Assembly (NCBI GenBank): GCA_037142875.1
Contig: JBAWZV010000001.1
Span: 1-64,000, forward strand
Source: PALSA-600 sp037142875
GTDB taxonomy: Bacteria > Actinomycetota > Thermoleophilia > Gaiellales > Gaiellaceae
Direction of reading: 5' to 3'
Length of the DNA stretch: 64,000 bases
Within the stretch, counting starts at the first letter, position 1; every line of letters starts with the position of its first letter. A program made the translations under genes and the position numbers. Of this stretch, positions 15,684 to 24,410 are shown piece after piece. The notes under the pieces were generated by a model that was not told the DNA's origin, did no database searches, and worked only from the letters and a program-made list of their open reading frames with translations.

Positions 15684-17042
15684 GTGATGCTCCAGCCCGG
15701 AACCGCACCGCTGCCGCCGCAGAACCTCGACGCCGAGGAGTACGTCCTCGGCGCGATGATGCTCTCGACGCACGCGATCGAGGCGGTCACCGAGATCATC
15801 AAGCCGACCGACTTCTACCGCAACTCGCACGCCAAGATCTTCAGCGCTGCGATGGACCTCTTCCAGGCCGGCCTCCCGGTGGACGCGATCACGGTCGCTG
15901 ACCGCCTAGACGAGGCCGGCGAGCTCGAGGCGGTCGGGGGCAAGGATCGCATCCGCGAGATCGCCACGCTCGTTCCCGCCGCCGGTGCCGCCCCGCATCA
16001 CGCACGCATCGTCAGCGAGATGTCGACGCTGCGCGGCCTCACGGTCGTCGGCGAGCAGATCCAGCGGCTTGGCTGGGATCGACCGGGCGAGACGACCGAC
16101 CTCGTCGACCGCGCCGAGCAGATGGTCTTCGAGCTCGCCCAGCACCGGATTCGCGGAAGCTTCGAGCACGTCGAGAGCCTCGTCAAGGAGAGCTTCGAGC
16201 AGATCACGCGAATGTACGAGTCGGGCGGCGAGATGACGGGCACGCCGACCGGGTTCCGCGACCTCGACACGATGACGTCGGGTCTTCAGCCCGGAAACCT
16301 CGTGATCGTCGCCGGACGCCCCAGCATGGGCAAGTCCGCCTTCGCGCTCGGTGTCGCGGCGAACCTCGCCCTGCAGCACAACATCCCGGTCGGGATCTTC
16401 ACGCTCGAGATGTCGAAGCTCGAGGTCGCCCAGCGACTCATGTGCTCCGAGGGCCGGGTCGAGCTCCAGCGGCTGCGCTCCGGGCGCCTCACCCCGGAGG
16501 ACTGGCCGCGGCTCGTCAAGGCCTGCGACGGCCTCACGAAGGCCCCGATCTACGTCGACGACACGCGACTCACGACCCTCCTCGAGATCCGCGGTAAGGC
16601 GCGCCGGCTCAAGGCACGCGAGCCGAACCTCGGCCTGATCATGATCGACTACCTGCAGCTCATGACCTCCGGCCTGAACGCCGAGAACCGCGTGCAGGAG
16701 GTCTCCCAGATCTCGCGTGCGCTCAAGGTGCTCGCCGGCGACCTGGGCGTTCCGGTCGTCGCGCTCTCACAGCTCTCGCGCGCCGTCGAGAGCCGCACCG
16801 ACAAGCGGCCGCTCCTCTCGGACCTGCGCGAGTCGGGCTCGATCGAGCAGGACGCCGACCTCGTCATGTTCCTCTACCGCGACGAGTACTACAACGAGAA
16901 CTCCGAGGACCAGGGGCTCGCCGAGGTGATCCTCGCCAAGCACCGAAACGGGCCGACCGGCACCGAGAAGCTCGCGTTCCTCAAGCGGTTCGCCAAGTTC
17001 TCCGACCTCGCGCCACAGCACGACAGCCGGGCGGCGGCGTGA
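15684..17042 (+). CDS. dnaB: Replicative DNA helicase DnaB
   Basis: A 452-residue hexameric 5'-3' helicase. The N-terminal collar domain (PPQNLDAEEYVLGAMMLS) is followed by the RecA-like core: Walker A AGRPSMGKSAFALG, Walker B LIMIDYLQLM, and the arginine-finger region SRAVESRTDKRPLLSDLRES, then QDADLVMFLYRDEYY and LAKHRNGPTGT. No intein is present. The start is a GTG (15684) directly followed by ATG. It follows the ribosomal-protein operon after a 366-base regulatory gap. A small Cys-rich gene starts within its stop codon. Confidence 0.96.
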   Translation: MMLQPGTAPLPPQNLDAEEYVLGAMMLSTHAIEAVTEIIKPTDFYRNSHAKIFSAAMDLFQAGLPVDAITVADRLDEAGELEAVGGKDRIREIATLVPAAGAAPHHARIVSEMSTLRGLTVVGEQIQRLGWDRPGETTDLVDRAEQMVFELAQHRIRGSFEHVESLVKESFEQITRMYESGGEMTGTPTGFRDLDTMTSGLQPGNLVIVAGRPSMGKSAFALGVAANLALQHNIPVGIFTLEMSKLEVAQRLMCSEGRVELQRLRSGRLTPEDWPRLVKACDGLTKAPIYVDDTRLTTLLEIRGKARRLKAREPNLGLIMIDYLQLMTSGLNAENRVQEVSQISRALKVLAGDLGVPVVALSQLSRAVESRTDKRPLLSDLRESGSIEQDADLVMFLYRDEYYNENSEDQGLAEVILAKHRNGPTGTEKLAFLKRFAKFSDLAPQHDSRAAA

Positions 17043-17296
17043 CCGCGAGCACCGTCTGGGTCGCTCCGAGCGCGACCGCCTACTCGTGCCTCTGCGAGGA
17101 GTGCCTGGACGCCGCGAGCGAGTCCGGGGTGTCGTTCGACATCGCGCTCCGCGTGGCGAGCGTGCGCGGCACCCTCCCGGACGCGTCAGCGCTTGCGCGC
17201 GCGCAGTGCGCCACCGGCCACGAGCTCGTCATCCGCCGGATCGAGTGGCCAGACGGCCTCTCCCGCCGTGATCCGAACCAGCTCGAGCTGGTGTGA
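17039..17296 (+). CDS. Small Cys-rich protein, paralogue 1
   Basis: An 85-residue protein of unknown function. The GTG overlaps the dnaB stop (GTGA), so it is coupled to dnaB. It reads TVWVAPSATAYSCLCEECLD, then a central strand region, then CATGHELVIRRIEW. The CxxC plus CxxGH arrangement could bind a metal. The next gene has the same plan (xVWVxP, CxxC, GT, CxxGHxxVxRRI), so the two are tandem paralogues. Confidence 0.7.
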   Translation: MTASTVWVAPSATAYSCLCEECLDAASESGVSFDIALRVASVRGTLPDASALARAQCATGHELVIRRIEWPDGLSRRDPNQLELV

Positions 17297-17330
17297 CCGG
17301 TCGCTCGACCCTCCGGAGCTCGGTAGCCCC

Positions 17331-17570
17331 GTGATCGGGCATCAGCACGTGTGGGTCGGGCCGGAGACGACGAGCTTCGAGGTGCCCTGCGACGCGTGCC
17401 TGGCCCGCCGCGGCGGACGGTCGGAGACCTACTCGTGGTCGCTAGCCGTGGACTCGACCACGGTTGAGGGGACAATCAGGCGTGAGGCCGACGTCGGCTT
17501 CGTCACGTGCCGCCGCGGCCATCGCATCGTCGTCCGTCGCATCGGGCGTAACGGCCCTCGCCTCCACTAG
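17331..17570 (+). CDS. Small Cys-rich protein, paralogue 2
   Basis: A 79-residue protein starting at GTG 17331. HVWVGPETTSFEVPCDACLA and VTCRRGHRIVVRRIGRN align with the preceding gene product, including CxxC and CxxGH. It lies 34 bases downstream of its paralogue and 58 bases upstream of purA. An in-frame extension to 17193 exists but overlaps paralogue 1. The function is unknown. Confidence 0.65.
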   Translation: MIGHQHVWVGPETTSFEVPCDACLARRGGRSETYSWSLAVDSTTVEGTIRREADVGFVTCRRGHRIVVRRIGRNGPRLH

Positions 17571-17616
17571 CGGCCTCGCGCTGCGGCCCGCTGCAGCATG
17601 ACGCGCGCGCCTCAGG

Positions 17617-17628
17617 CAGACTGGATGC
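17617..17628 (+). promoter_or_regulatory. -10 hexamer of purA
   Basis: CAGACT (17617-17622) lies six bases before the purA GTG. It is the same spacing as the TAGACT elements of purD, purB, purL and purM, with one substitution. Confidence 0.45.
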
Positions 17629-18897
17629 GTGCCAGCGACCGTCGTCGTCGGAGCGCAGTGGGGAGACGAAGGCAAGGGCAAGATCGTCGACCTGCTCGCG
17701 CAAGACTCGGATTTTGTGTGCCGCTACCAGGGCGGCCCGAACGCCGGGCACACGATCGTCGTCGGCGACGAGACGTACAAGATCCGCGCGTGCCCGAGCG
17801 GTGTGATCTCGGGCAAGGTCTCCGTGATCGGCGGCGGCTGCGTCGTCGACCCCGAGATCCTGATCGGCGAGCTCGACATGCTCGAGTCCCGCGGCATCGA
17901 CACGTCGGTGGTCGTCCTCTCCGGCAACGCGCACCTGATCATGCCGTGGCACCTCGCGATCGACCAGGCATCGGAACGCCGGCTCGGCAAGCTCCAGATC
18001 GGAACCACGCGGCGCGGGATCGGCCCGACCTACGCCGACAAGGCGTCGCGGATCGGGATCCGCGTCCAGGACATCCTCGACCCGAAGATCCTTCGCCAGA
18101 AGATCGAGGTCGCGCTCGCCGAGAAGAACGTCTGGCTCGAGCGTGTCTACGAGGTCGAGGGTTTCGACCTGGACGAGGTCGCCACTCGCTTCGAGGGGTA
18201 CGCGCAGCGGCTCCGGCCGATCGTTGGCGACGCCTCGCTCCTCGTCGACCAGGCGCTGCGCGACGGCAAGAACGTGCTCTTCGAAGGCGCGCAGGCGACC
18301 CTGCTCGACCTCGACCACGGCACCTACCCCTTTGTCACCTCGTCGAACCCGATCGCATCGGGCGCAGCGACCGGGATCGGGATCGGCCCCACGAGGATCG
18401 ACCGCGTCCTCGGCGTCGCGAAGGCGTACGTCACGCGCGTCGGCGAAGGGCCGTTCCCCTCGGAGATCGACGGCCCCGACCAGGATCGCCTCCAGCAGCT
18501 CGGCGGCGAGTTCGGCACGGTGACCGGCCGTGTGAGGCGTTGCGGCTGGCTCGACCTCGTCGCCCTGCGCTACGCCGTCCGGGTCAATGGCATCACCTCG
18601 CTCGCGCTGACGAAGCTCGACGTGCTCTCGACGTTCACCGAGCTGCCGGTCTGCGTGCGCTACCGGCTACGGGACGGCTCGGAGACACCGCACTTCCCGG
18701 CACATCAGAGCGACTTCCACCACGCGGAGCCCGTCTGGGAGACGCTCGCGGGCTGGAACGAGTCGCTCGACGACGCGCAGACTCGCAGCGCGATGCCCGA
18801 AGCGGCCCGTCGCTATGTCGAGTTCGTCGAGAGCGAGCTCGACGTGCCTGTCGAGCTCGTTGGCGTCGGCGCAGCGCGTGCACGCGTCCTCGCGTAG
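17629..18897 (+). CDS. purA: Adenylosuccinate synthetase
   Basis: A 422-residue GTP-dependent ligase that joins IMP and aspartate, the first committed AMP step. The P-loop is GAQWGDEGKGKIVDLLA at the N-terminus, with the catalytic Asp in it. QWGDEGKGK, PNAGHTIV, GTTRRGIGPTYADK, GAQATLLDLDHGTYPFVTSS and KLDVLSTF are family signatures. The GTG start gives the conserved N-terminus. It is first in a run of purine genes on the plus strand. Confidence 0.96.
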   Translation: MPATVVVGAQWGDEGKGKIVDLLAQDSDFVCRYQGGPNAGHTIVVGDETYKIRACPSGVISGKVSVIGGGCVVDPEILIGELDMLESRGIDTSVVVLSGNAHLIMPWHLAIDQASERRLGKLQIGTTRRGIGPTYADKASRIGIRVQDILDPKILRQKIEVALAEKNVWLERVYEVEGFDLDEVATRFEGYAQRLRPIVGDASLLVDQALRDGKNVLFEGAQATLLDLDHGTYPFVTSSNPIASGAATGIGIGPTRIDRVLGVAKAYVTRVGEGPFPSEIDGPDQDRLQQLGGEFGTVTGRVRRCGWLDLVALRYAVRVNGITSLALTKLDVLSTFTELPVCVRYRLRDGSETPHFPAHQSDFHHAEPVWETLAGWNESLDDAQTRSAMPEAARRYVEFVESELDVPVELVGVGAARARVLA

Positions 18898-18908
18898 CCC
18901 TCTCGGAG

Positions 18909-19547
18909 CTACGCGACGCCGGCGTGCAGCCGCTCGTCCATCAGGCGAACGAGCGCGGCGCGATCGGCGAGCGGCCTGTCGACACTGAGGGTCACGAGAC
19001 CGGCGATAGCCCGGTCACGAACGAACTCGACGACGTTTGCGTAGAACCGGTTCGGCCCCGCCTTCAGGACGATCTGGATCGCCGACGCCGTGTCTCCGAC
19101 CTTCGGGGCCGCAACGGTCGTCGCAGAGACGACCGATGTGGTCGAACCGAACGCGTGCTGGAAGATCTCGGCCTCACACTTCGCCGTGCCCGCCCGCGTG
19201 TCGACCGCGAAGTCGCCGAGCGCCTGCGCGTGCGTCCGGAAGATCTGGACGATCGAGATGATCTCGGCGGGCCCCTGTGCGAAATCGGCCTCGCTCCGCC
19301 CGGTCATCGTGAAGGCGGAGTAGTCCTGCCACGCGCAGTCCGGCGCCGAGCTGTCAACAGCGCTGACCGTCCCGCCCTGCCAGGCCGACGTGAGGTCGGC
19401 GAGCCGGCTCGTGGCGCTCTTCGCCTTGGCCATGTCGGCGGGTTCGAGCGCCAGCTTCTCGAGCCGAGGGCTGCGCTGCGCTGCGGCCCGCGAGGCACCG
19501 AAAGCACCGACCAGCACGACAACGAGAAGGATCGCCGAAGCCCTCAC
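18909..19547 (-). CDS. Secreted protein of unknown function
   Basis: A 212-residue protein with a classical signal peptide (MRASAILLVVVLVGAFGASRAAAQ, cleavage likely after AAA/AQ). The mature part contains two cysteines (DCAWQDYSAF and AKCEAEIFQ) that could form a disulfide. No enzyme motif is visible. It is divergent from purD, and its GTG start lies seven bases after a perfect TAGACT. Confidence 0.7.
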   Translation of the reverse strand: MRASAILLVVVLVGAFGASRAAAQRSPRLEKLALEPADMAKAKSATSRLADLTSAWQGGTVSAVDSSAPDCAWQDYSAFTMTGRSEADFAQGPAEIISIVQIFRTHAQALGDFAVDTRAGTAKCEAEIFQHAFGSTTSVVSATTVAAPKVGDTASAIQIVLKAGPNRFYANVVEFVRDRAIAGLVTLSVDRPLADRAALVRLMDERLHAGVA

Positions 19548-19560
19548 TGCGTGAAGTCTA
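19548..19560 (-). promoter_or_regulatory. -10 hexamer of the secreted-protein gene
   Basis: TAGACT at 19560-19555 on the minus strand, then seven bases to the GTG. Confidence 0.55.
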
Positions 19561-19598
19561 CGATGCGCCGTGCCGGAAGGGGTACGTCACGAGCGAAG

Positions 19599-19611
19599 TA
19601 GACTCAGGCCG
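19599..19611 (+). promoter_or_regulatory. -10 hexamer of purD
   Basis: TAGACT (19599-19604) followed by seven bases and the GTG start. Confidence 0.6.
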
Positions 19612-20820
19612 GTGAAGGTGCTCCTCGTGGGATCCGGCGCGCGCGAACACGCGCTTGCCTGGCGGCTTGCCCAGAGTCCCACACTGACCGAGCTGCACGC
19701 CGCACCCGGGAATCCCGGCATCGCAGGGCTCGCACGCTGTCACCCCGTCCGCGCCGAGGACACCGAGGGGCTGCTCGACCTCGCGCGGACGCTCCAGGCC
19801 GACCTGGTGGTGATCGGCCCGGAGGGTCCGCTCGTCGCCGGCGTCGCCGACGAGCTCCGCCACGCCGGCATCGCGGTGTTTGGCCCGAGCGCCGCAGCTG
19901 CGCGGATCGAAGGTTCGAAGTCGTTTGCCAAGGAGATCCTCGAAGCCGCAGGCGTGCCGACCGCGGCGACGCTCTCCGTCCCGAAGGCCCCCTGCGTCGT
20001 CAAGGCCGACGGCCTCGCCGCCGGCAAGGGCGTGTTCGTCTGCCACACGGCCGAGGAGCTCGAGGCGGGTCTCGCCGGCGCGGCGGCACTCGGCGCGACG
20101 GTTGTGGTCGAGGAGCTGCTCGACGGCCCGGAGATCTCACTGTTCGCACTCTGCGACGGCACGCGTGCTGTGCCGATCGCCTCCGCACAGGACTTCAAGC
20201 GCGCCCTCGACGGTGACGGCGGCCCGAACACCGGAGGGATGGGCGCCTACTCGCCGGTGCCGTCGCTCGCCGACGCCGAGGCGCTCGTGGAGCAGGTGCA
20301 CCAGCCGGTCGTCGACGAGCTCGCGCGCCGTGGGATGCCGTTTGTCGGCTGCCTGTTCGCCGGCTTGATCATCACAGCCGACGGGCCGAAGGTGCTCGAG
20401 TTCAACGCCCGCTTCGGCGATCCCGAGACCCAGGTGCTGATGCCGCGACTTCGCGGCGACCTCCTCGAAGCACTGGCCGCCGCAGCGCGAGGCGACGCGA
20501 GAGCCTCAACGCTTGCCCTGAGCGACGAGGCGGCAGTTACCGTGGTGCTGACCGGGCCCGACTACCCAGAGCGCAGCGACTACGCCGGCGCCGAGATCAC
20601 CGGCATCGCAGCCGCCGAGGCCGATGGTGCGCTCGTCTTCCACGGTGGGACGGCGGAGCGAGACGGTCGCCTGGTCACAAACGGTGGGCGTATCCTCTCG
20701 GTGACGGCGCTCGCGCCGACAATCGCGCTGGCGCGTGAGCGAGCCTACAAGGCAGTCGGAAAGGTGAACTTCGAGGGGATGCGGTTCCGAACGGATATTG
20801 CGCAGGTGGCAGGTGGCTGA
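19612..20820 (+). CDS. purD: Phosphoribosylamine-glycine ligase (GAR synthetase)
   Basis: A 402-residue ATP-grasp ligase forming GAR from phosphoribosylamine and glycine. The N-terminal VKVLLVGSGAREHALAWRLA binds substrate. APCVVKADGLAAGKGVFVC is the ATP-grasp glycine loop, and GGPNTGGMGAYSP and LEFNARFGDPETQVLMPRL carry the metal ligands. The start at GTG 19612 matches the family; upstream residues do not. It overlaps purE by eight bases. Confidence 0.96.
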   Translation: MKVLLVGSGAREHALAWRLAQSPTLTELHAAPGNPGIAGLARCHPVRAEDTEGLLDLARTLQADLVVIGPEGPLVAGVADELRHAGIAVFGPSAAAARIEGSKSFAKEILEAAGVPTAATLSVPKAPCVVKADGLAAGKGVFVCHTAEELEAGLAGAAALGATVVVEELLDGPEISLFALCDGTRAVPIASAQDFKRALDGDGGPNTGGMGAYSPVPSLADAEALVEQVHQPVVDELARRGMPFVGCLFAGLIITADGPKVLEFNARFGDPETQVLMPRLRGDLLEALAAAARGDARASTLALSDEAAVTVVLTGPDYPERSDYAGAEITGIAAAEADGALVFHGGTAERDGRLVTNGGRILSVTALAPTIALARERAYKAVGKVNFEGMRFRTDIAQVAGG

Positions 20821-21256
20821 CCCGCTCGTCGGCATCCTCGTCGGCTCCGAGTCCGACCGCGAGCGCATGCAGGCCGCGTTCGACGAGCTCGACGCGCGCG
20901 GCATCGCGTGGGAGTTCGACGTCCGCTCGGCGCACCGTGCGCCCGACGCCGTTGCCGAGTACGCGAAGACGGCCGCCGGGCGCGGCCTCAAGGTGCTGAT
21001 CTGCGGCGCGGGTCTCGCGGCGGCTCTCCCTGGCGTGGTCGCAGCGCACACCGACCTCCCGGTGATCGGGGTTCCTCTGCGGTCGTCTTTGAGCGTTCTC
21101 GACGGCCTCGACGCGCTCCTCTCGATCGTCCAGATGCCGCCCGGTGTTCCGGTTGCGGCAGTCGGGGTCGACAACGCCAAGAACGCCGCAGTCCTCGCCG
21201 CACGGATCCTCGGCGTCTCTGGCGCTTCGCCGGTCGCCCGCCCGCCCGCCGACTAG
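20813..21256 (+). CDS. purE: N5-CAIR mutase / AIR carboxylase
   Basis: A 147-residue PurE. VGILVGSESDRERMQAAFDE and FDVRSAHRAPDAV hold the conserved Ser-Asp and Ser-Ala-His-Arg active site; ICGAGLAAALPGVVAAHTDL is the glycine loop. No purK is seen next to it or anywhere in the window. Either purK lies elsewhere (class I PurE) or this acts directly with CO2 (class II). The GTG at 20813 overlaps the purD end. It is 10 bases before purB. Confidence 0.93.
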   Translation: MADPLVGILVGSESDRERMQAAFDELDARGIAWEFDVRSAHRAPDAVAEYAKTAAGRGLKVLICGAGLAAALPGVVAAHTDLPVIGVPLRSSLSVLDGLDALLSIVQMPPGVPVAAVGVDNAKNAAVLAARILGVSGASPVARPPAD

Positions 21257-21266
21257 ACTTGCGCCA
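21254..21266 (+). promoter_or_regulatory. -10 hexamer of purB
   Basis: TAGACT (21254-21259), overlapping the purE stop codon TAG, followed by seven bases and the purB GTG. Confidence 0.55.
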
Positions 21267-22592
21267 GTGATCGCCCGTTACTCCAGACCCGAGATGTCCC
21301 GGATCTGGGCGGATGAGGGCAAGCTCGCGCGCTGGCTCGATGTGGAGCTTGCGGCGCTCGACGGCTGGGCCGAGTTCGGGCTGATCCCCTCGTCGGAGGT
21401 CGCGACGATCCGCGCCGCCGTGAAGGTGCCGACTGCGGCTCGCGTCTCGGAGATCGAGCTGACAACCGACCACGACCTGGCCGCATTCGTCGAGGCGATG
21501 TCGGAGCAGCTCGGCCCGGAAGGCCGGTGGGTGCACTACGGCCTCACCTCGTCCGACGTCGTCGACACGGCGCTCGCGCTCCAGATTCAGGATGCCGGGA
21601 GGCTGATCCTGGCCGGGGTCGACCGCGCCCTCGCCGTCGTCATCGAGCGCGCGGAAGAGCACCGCAACTCGGTCTGCATCGGCCGCTCGCACGGCATCCA
21701 TGCCGAGCCGACGACGTTCGGCTGGAAGCTCGCCGGCTGGGCCTTCGAGCTCGACCGCGGACGCGCGCGCCTGCGAAACGCTCTCGAGTCAAACCGGGTC
21801 GGCCAGCTCTCGGGCACCGTCGGCACCTACGCGGCAGTCGATCCGGAGGTCGAGGCGATCGCCTGCGCACGGCTCGGCCTCGAGCCGGATCCCCTCTCCA
21901 CACAGGTGATCGCCCGCGACCGCCACGCCGAGCTTCTCTCTGCCCTCGCCCTTCTCGCCTCGTCTCTCGACCGTTTCGCGACCGAGATCAGGCATCTCGC
22001 CCGAACGGAGGTGCGCGAGCTCGAGGAGCCGTTCACGACGGGCATGAAGGGCTCCTCTGCGATGCCGCACAAGCGCAACCCGAAGGTCGCAGAGCGCATC
22101 TCGGGCCTCGCTCGGCTCGTTCGTGCAGCGGCCATCGTCGGCTACGAGAACATCGCTCTCTGGCACGAGCGCGACATCTCGCACTCCTCCGCCGAGCGGG
22201 TCGTGCTCCCGGACGCCTTCCTGACGGTCGACTACATGCTCGACCGGTTCATCTGGATCATGGACGGGCTCGTCGTCTACCCCGAGCGGATGCGCCGCAA
22301 CATCGACGCGTCCTTCGGACTGGTCTTCTCCCACCGGCTCCTGCTGGCGCTCGTCGGCAGCGGGCTCGACCGCGGTGACGCCTACCGGCTCGTGCAGCGA
22401 AATGCGATGCAGTCGTGGGACGAGGAGCGCGACTTCCGCGAGCTCGTCGAGGCCGACGGAGAGATCACCGGACGGCTCGCACCGAGCGCGCTCGACGGCG
22501 TGTTCGATCTGGCCGCCACGGTCAAGCACGTCGACACGGTGTTTGAGCGGCTCGCGACGCTGGCAGCGACGCAGGACACCGCGAATGGATGA
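21267..22592 (+). CDS. purB: Adenylosuccinate lyase
   Basis: A 441-residue fumarase-superfamily lyase acting in both the SAICAR and the adenylosuccinate steps. N-terminal IARYSRPEMSRIWADEGKLA, WVHYGLTSSDVVDTALALQ, and the signature GSSAMPHKRNP with the catalytic Ser loop are all present. GTG 21267 is the conserved start. The C-terminus overlaps purC by eight bases. Confidence 0.96.
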   Translation: MIARYSRPEMSRIWADEGKLARWLDVELAALDGWAEFGLIPSSEVATIRAAVKVPTAARVSEIELTTDHDLAAFVEAMSEQLGPEGRWVHYGLTSSDVVDTALALQIQDAGRLILAGVDRALAVVIERAEEHRNSVCIGRSHGIHAEPTTFGWKLAGWAFELDRGRARLRNALESNRVGQLSGTVGTYAAVDPEVEAIACARLGLEPDPLSTQVIARDRHAELLSALALLASSLDRFATEIRHLARTEVRELEEPFTTGMKGSSAMPHKRNPKVAERISGLARLVRAAAIVGYENIALWHERDISHSSAERVVLPDAFLTVDYMLDRFIWIMDGLVVYPERMRRNIDASFGLVFSHRLLLALVGSGLDRGDAYRLVQRNAMQSWDEERDFRELVEADGEITGRLAPSALDGVFDLAATVKHVDTVFERLATLAATQDTANG

Positions 22593-23448
22593 GTCAGCGA
22601 CCCACGTCGGAAGCGGCAAGGTTCGCGAGCTCTACGCGCTCGACGCCGACCGGCTCCTCCTCGTTGCAAGCGACCGCATCTCGACGTTCGACGTCGTGCT
22701 CCCCACCGACATTCCCGACAAGGGCCGCGTGCTCACGGGTCTCTCGGGCTTCTGGTTTACGCAGACCGCAGGCATCGTGCGAAACCACCTGATCCACCTG
22801 CGTCCCGACGGCCGCTCGACGGAGTGCAAACGGCTCGCGATGCTGCCGATCGAGTGCGTCGTGCGCGGCTACATCACCGGCTCGGGCTGGAAGGACTATC
22901 TGGCAACGGGCGAGGTCTGCGGACACCGCCTGCCGGAGGGGCTCGTCGAGTCGCAGCGGCTGCCGACTCCGATCTTCACGCCGGCGACGAAGGCGCAGAC
23001 GGGCCACGACGAGAACATCGACCGTGCCGCCGCAGTCGCGCTTGTCGGCGAGGAGCGCTTCGACGAGGCCGAGCGGATCTCGCTCGAGCTCTACCGCTTC
23101 ATCTCGGAGCAGGCTGCGGCACGCGGCATCATCCTCGCGGACACGAAGCTCGAGTTCGGGGTCGACGACAGCGGGGCGCTCGTGCTCGGCGACGAGGCCT
23201 TCACGCCCGACTCGTCGCGCTTCTGGCCTGCCGACACCTACAGCGCGGGCGGGCCGCAGCCGTCGTTCGACAAGCAGTTCGTCCGCGACTACTGCGAGTC
23301 GCTCGGCTGGGACAAGACCGAGCCCGGCCCCGCGTTGCCCGCCCACGTCGTCGCTGGGACACGCGCCCGCTACATCGAGGCATTCGAGCGGCTGACACAG
23401 ATGTCGTTCGATGCCTACCTTGCCAACCCGGAGGTCGTCTGCTCATGA
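22585..23448 (+). CDS. purC: SAICAR synthetase
   Basis: A 287-residue ligase joining CAIR and aspartate. GSGKVRELYALDADRLLLVA, SDRISTFDVVLPTDIPDKG, IECVVRGYITGSGWKDY, ADTKLEFGVDDSG and DEAFTPDSSRFWP are family motifs for ATP and substrate binding. It belongs to the longer (about 290-residue) type. Its stop overlaps the purS ATG (ATGA). Confidence 0.96.
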   Translation: MDESATHVGSGKVRELYALDADRLLLVASDRISTFDVVLPTDIPDKGRVLTGLSGFWFTQTAGIVRNHLIHLRPDGRSTECKRLAMLPIECVVRGYITGSGWKDYLATGEVCGHRLPEGLVESQRLPTPIFTPATKAQTGHDENIDRAAAVALVGEERFDEAERISLELYRFISEQAAARGIILADTKLEFGVDDSGALVLGDEAFTPDSSRFWPADTYSAGGPQPSFDKQFVRDYCESLGWDKTEPGPALPAHVVAGTRARYIEAFERLTQMSFDAYLANPEVVCS

Positions 23449-23696
23449 AGGTCACCGTGCTCATCCGGCCGAAGGACGGCATTCTCGACCCGCAGGGCCA
23501 GGCGGTCGAGGGAAGCCTGCGGCATCTCGGCTTCGCGCTTCGCCGCGCCCACGTCGGCCGGCTCGTCGAGATCGAGCTCGACTCGACCGATGCAGCCGAG
23601 GCCCGGGCCGAGGTCGCCCGCATGTGCGAGCAGCTGCTCGCGAACACGCTGATCGAGAGCTACGAGATCGAGATCGACGGGCAGGGGCACGGATGA
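23445..23696 (+). CDS. purS: FGAM synthase subunit PurS
   Basis: An 83-residue protein that bridges PurQ and PurL. KVTVLIRPKDGILDPQGQAV and the C-terminal LLANTLIESYEIEI are typical. It overlaps both neighbours by four bases (ATGA) and is therefore tightly coupled. Confidence 0.93.
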   Translation: MKVTVLIRPKDGILDPQGQAVEGSLRHLGFALRRAHVGRLVEIELDSTDAAEARAEVARMCEQLLANTLIESYEIEIDGQGHG

Positions 23697-24403
23697 GCGA
23701 CGGCGGGCCGCGTCCGCTCATCGCTGTTCCGGTCTTTCCCGGTTCGAACGACGACCGTGATGCCGCCCACGCCCTCGACCTGCTCGGCGCCCACGCGCGG
23801 CGCGTGTGGCACGACGAGAGCGAATTGCCCGAGGGAACGGCTGGCGTTGTCCTGCCGGGCGGGTTCTCGTACGGCGACTACCTGCGCTGCGGCGCGATCG
23901 CACGTTTCTCACCGGTCATGCGTGCCGTCGAGGCGTTCGCTGCCGGCGGCGGTCTCGTTCTCGGCATCTGTAACGGCTTCCAGATCCTGACCGAGGCGGG
24001 GCTCCTCCCTGGGACGCTCCGCCAGAACCGCTCTCTCGAGTTCGTCTGTCGTGACCTCAGGCTCGTCGTCGAGCGCAACGACTCGCCCTTCACGTCCCGC
24101 TGCGAGCCCGGCCAGACGATCACGATCCCCGTCAAGCACGGCGATGGCTGCTGGTTCGCGACGCCGGATCAGGTCGCCGAGCTGGACGCGGCGGGGCAGC
24201 TCCTCGTCCGTTACGCCCCGGGCGAGAACCCGAACGGCGCGGTCGCCGATGTGGCTGGGGTCTGCAACGAGGCAGGCAACGTCTTCGGACTCATGCCCCA
24301 CCCCGAGCATGCCGTCGATGCCCTCCTCGGCTCAACCGACGGCGGGCTGATCCTCGGCTCACTCGTCGATGCAGCGCGGCTCTCCGCAGCCGTCCTCAGG
24401 TGA
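23693..24403 (+). CDS. purQ: FGAM synthase glutaminase subunit PurQ
   Basis: A 236-residue class I glutamine amidotransferase that feeds ammonia to PurL. The nucleophile Cys lies in GLVLGICNGFQIL, and the catalytic His/Glu in FGLMPHPEHAVD. The N-terminal AVPVFPGSNDDRDAAHAL is typical of PurQ. Its PurL partner lies 2.65 kb downstream, beyond a block of minus-strand genes. Confidence 0.95.
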   Translation: MSDGGPRPLIAVPVFPGSNDDRDAAHALDLLGAHARRVWHDESELPEGTAGVVLPGGFSYGDYLRCGAIARFSPVMRAVEAFAAGGGLVLGICNGFQILTEAGLLPGTLRQNRSLEFVCRDLRLVVERNDSPFTSRCEPGQTITIPVKHGDGCWFATPDQVAELDAAGQLLVRYAPGENPNGAVADVAGVCNEAGNVFGLMPHPEHAVDALLGSTDGGLILGSLVDAARLSAAVLR

Positions 24404-24410
24404 CCTCGAC

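Noticed and set aside
17598..19601. 667-codon plus-strand ORF over purA and the secreted-protein gene
   Set aside because: It is out of frame with purA, Arg-rich and low-complexity, while purA has full family motifs in its own frame.
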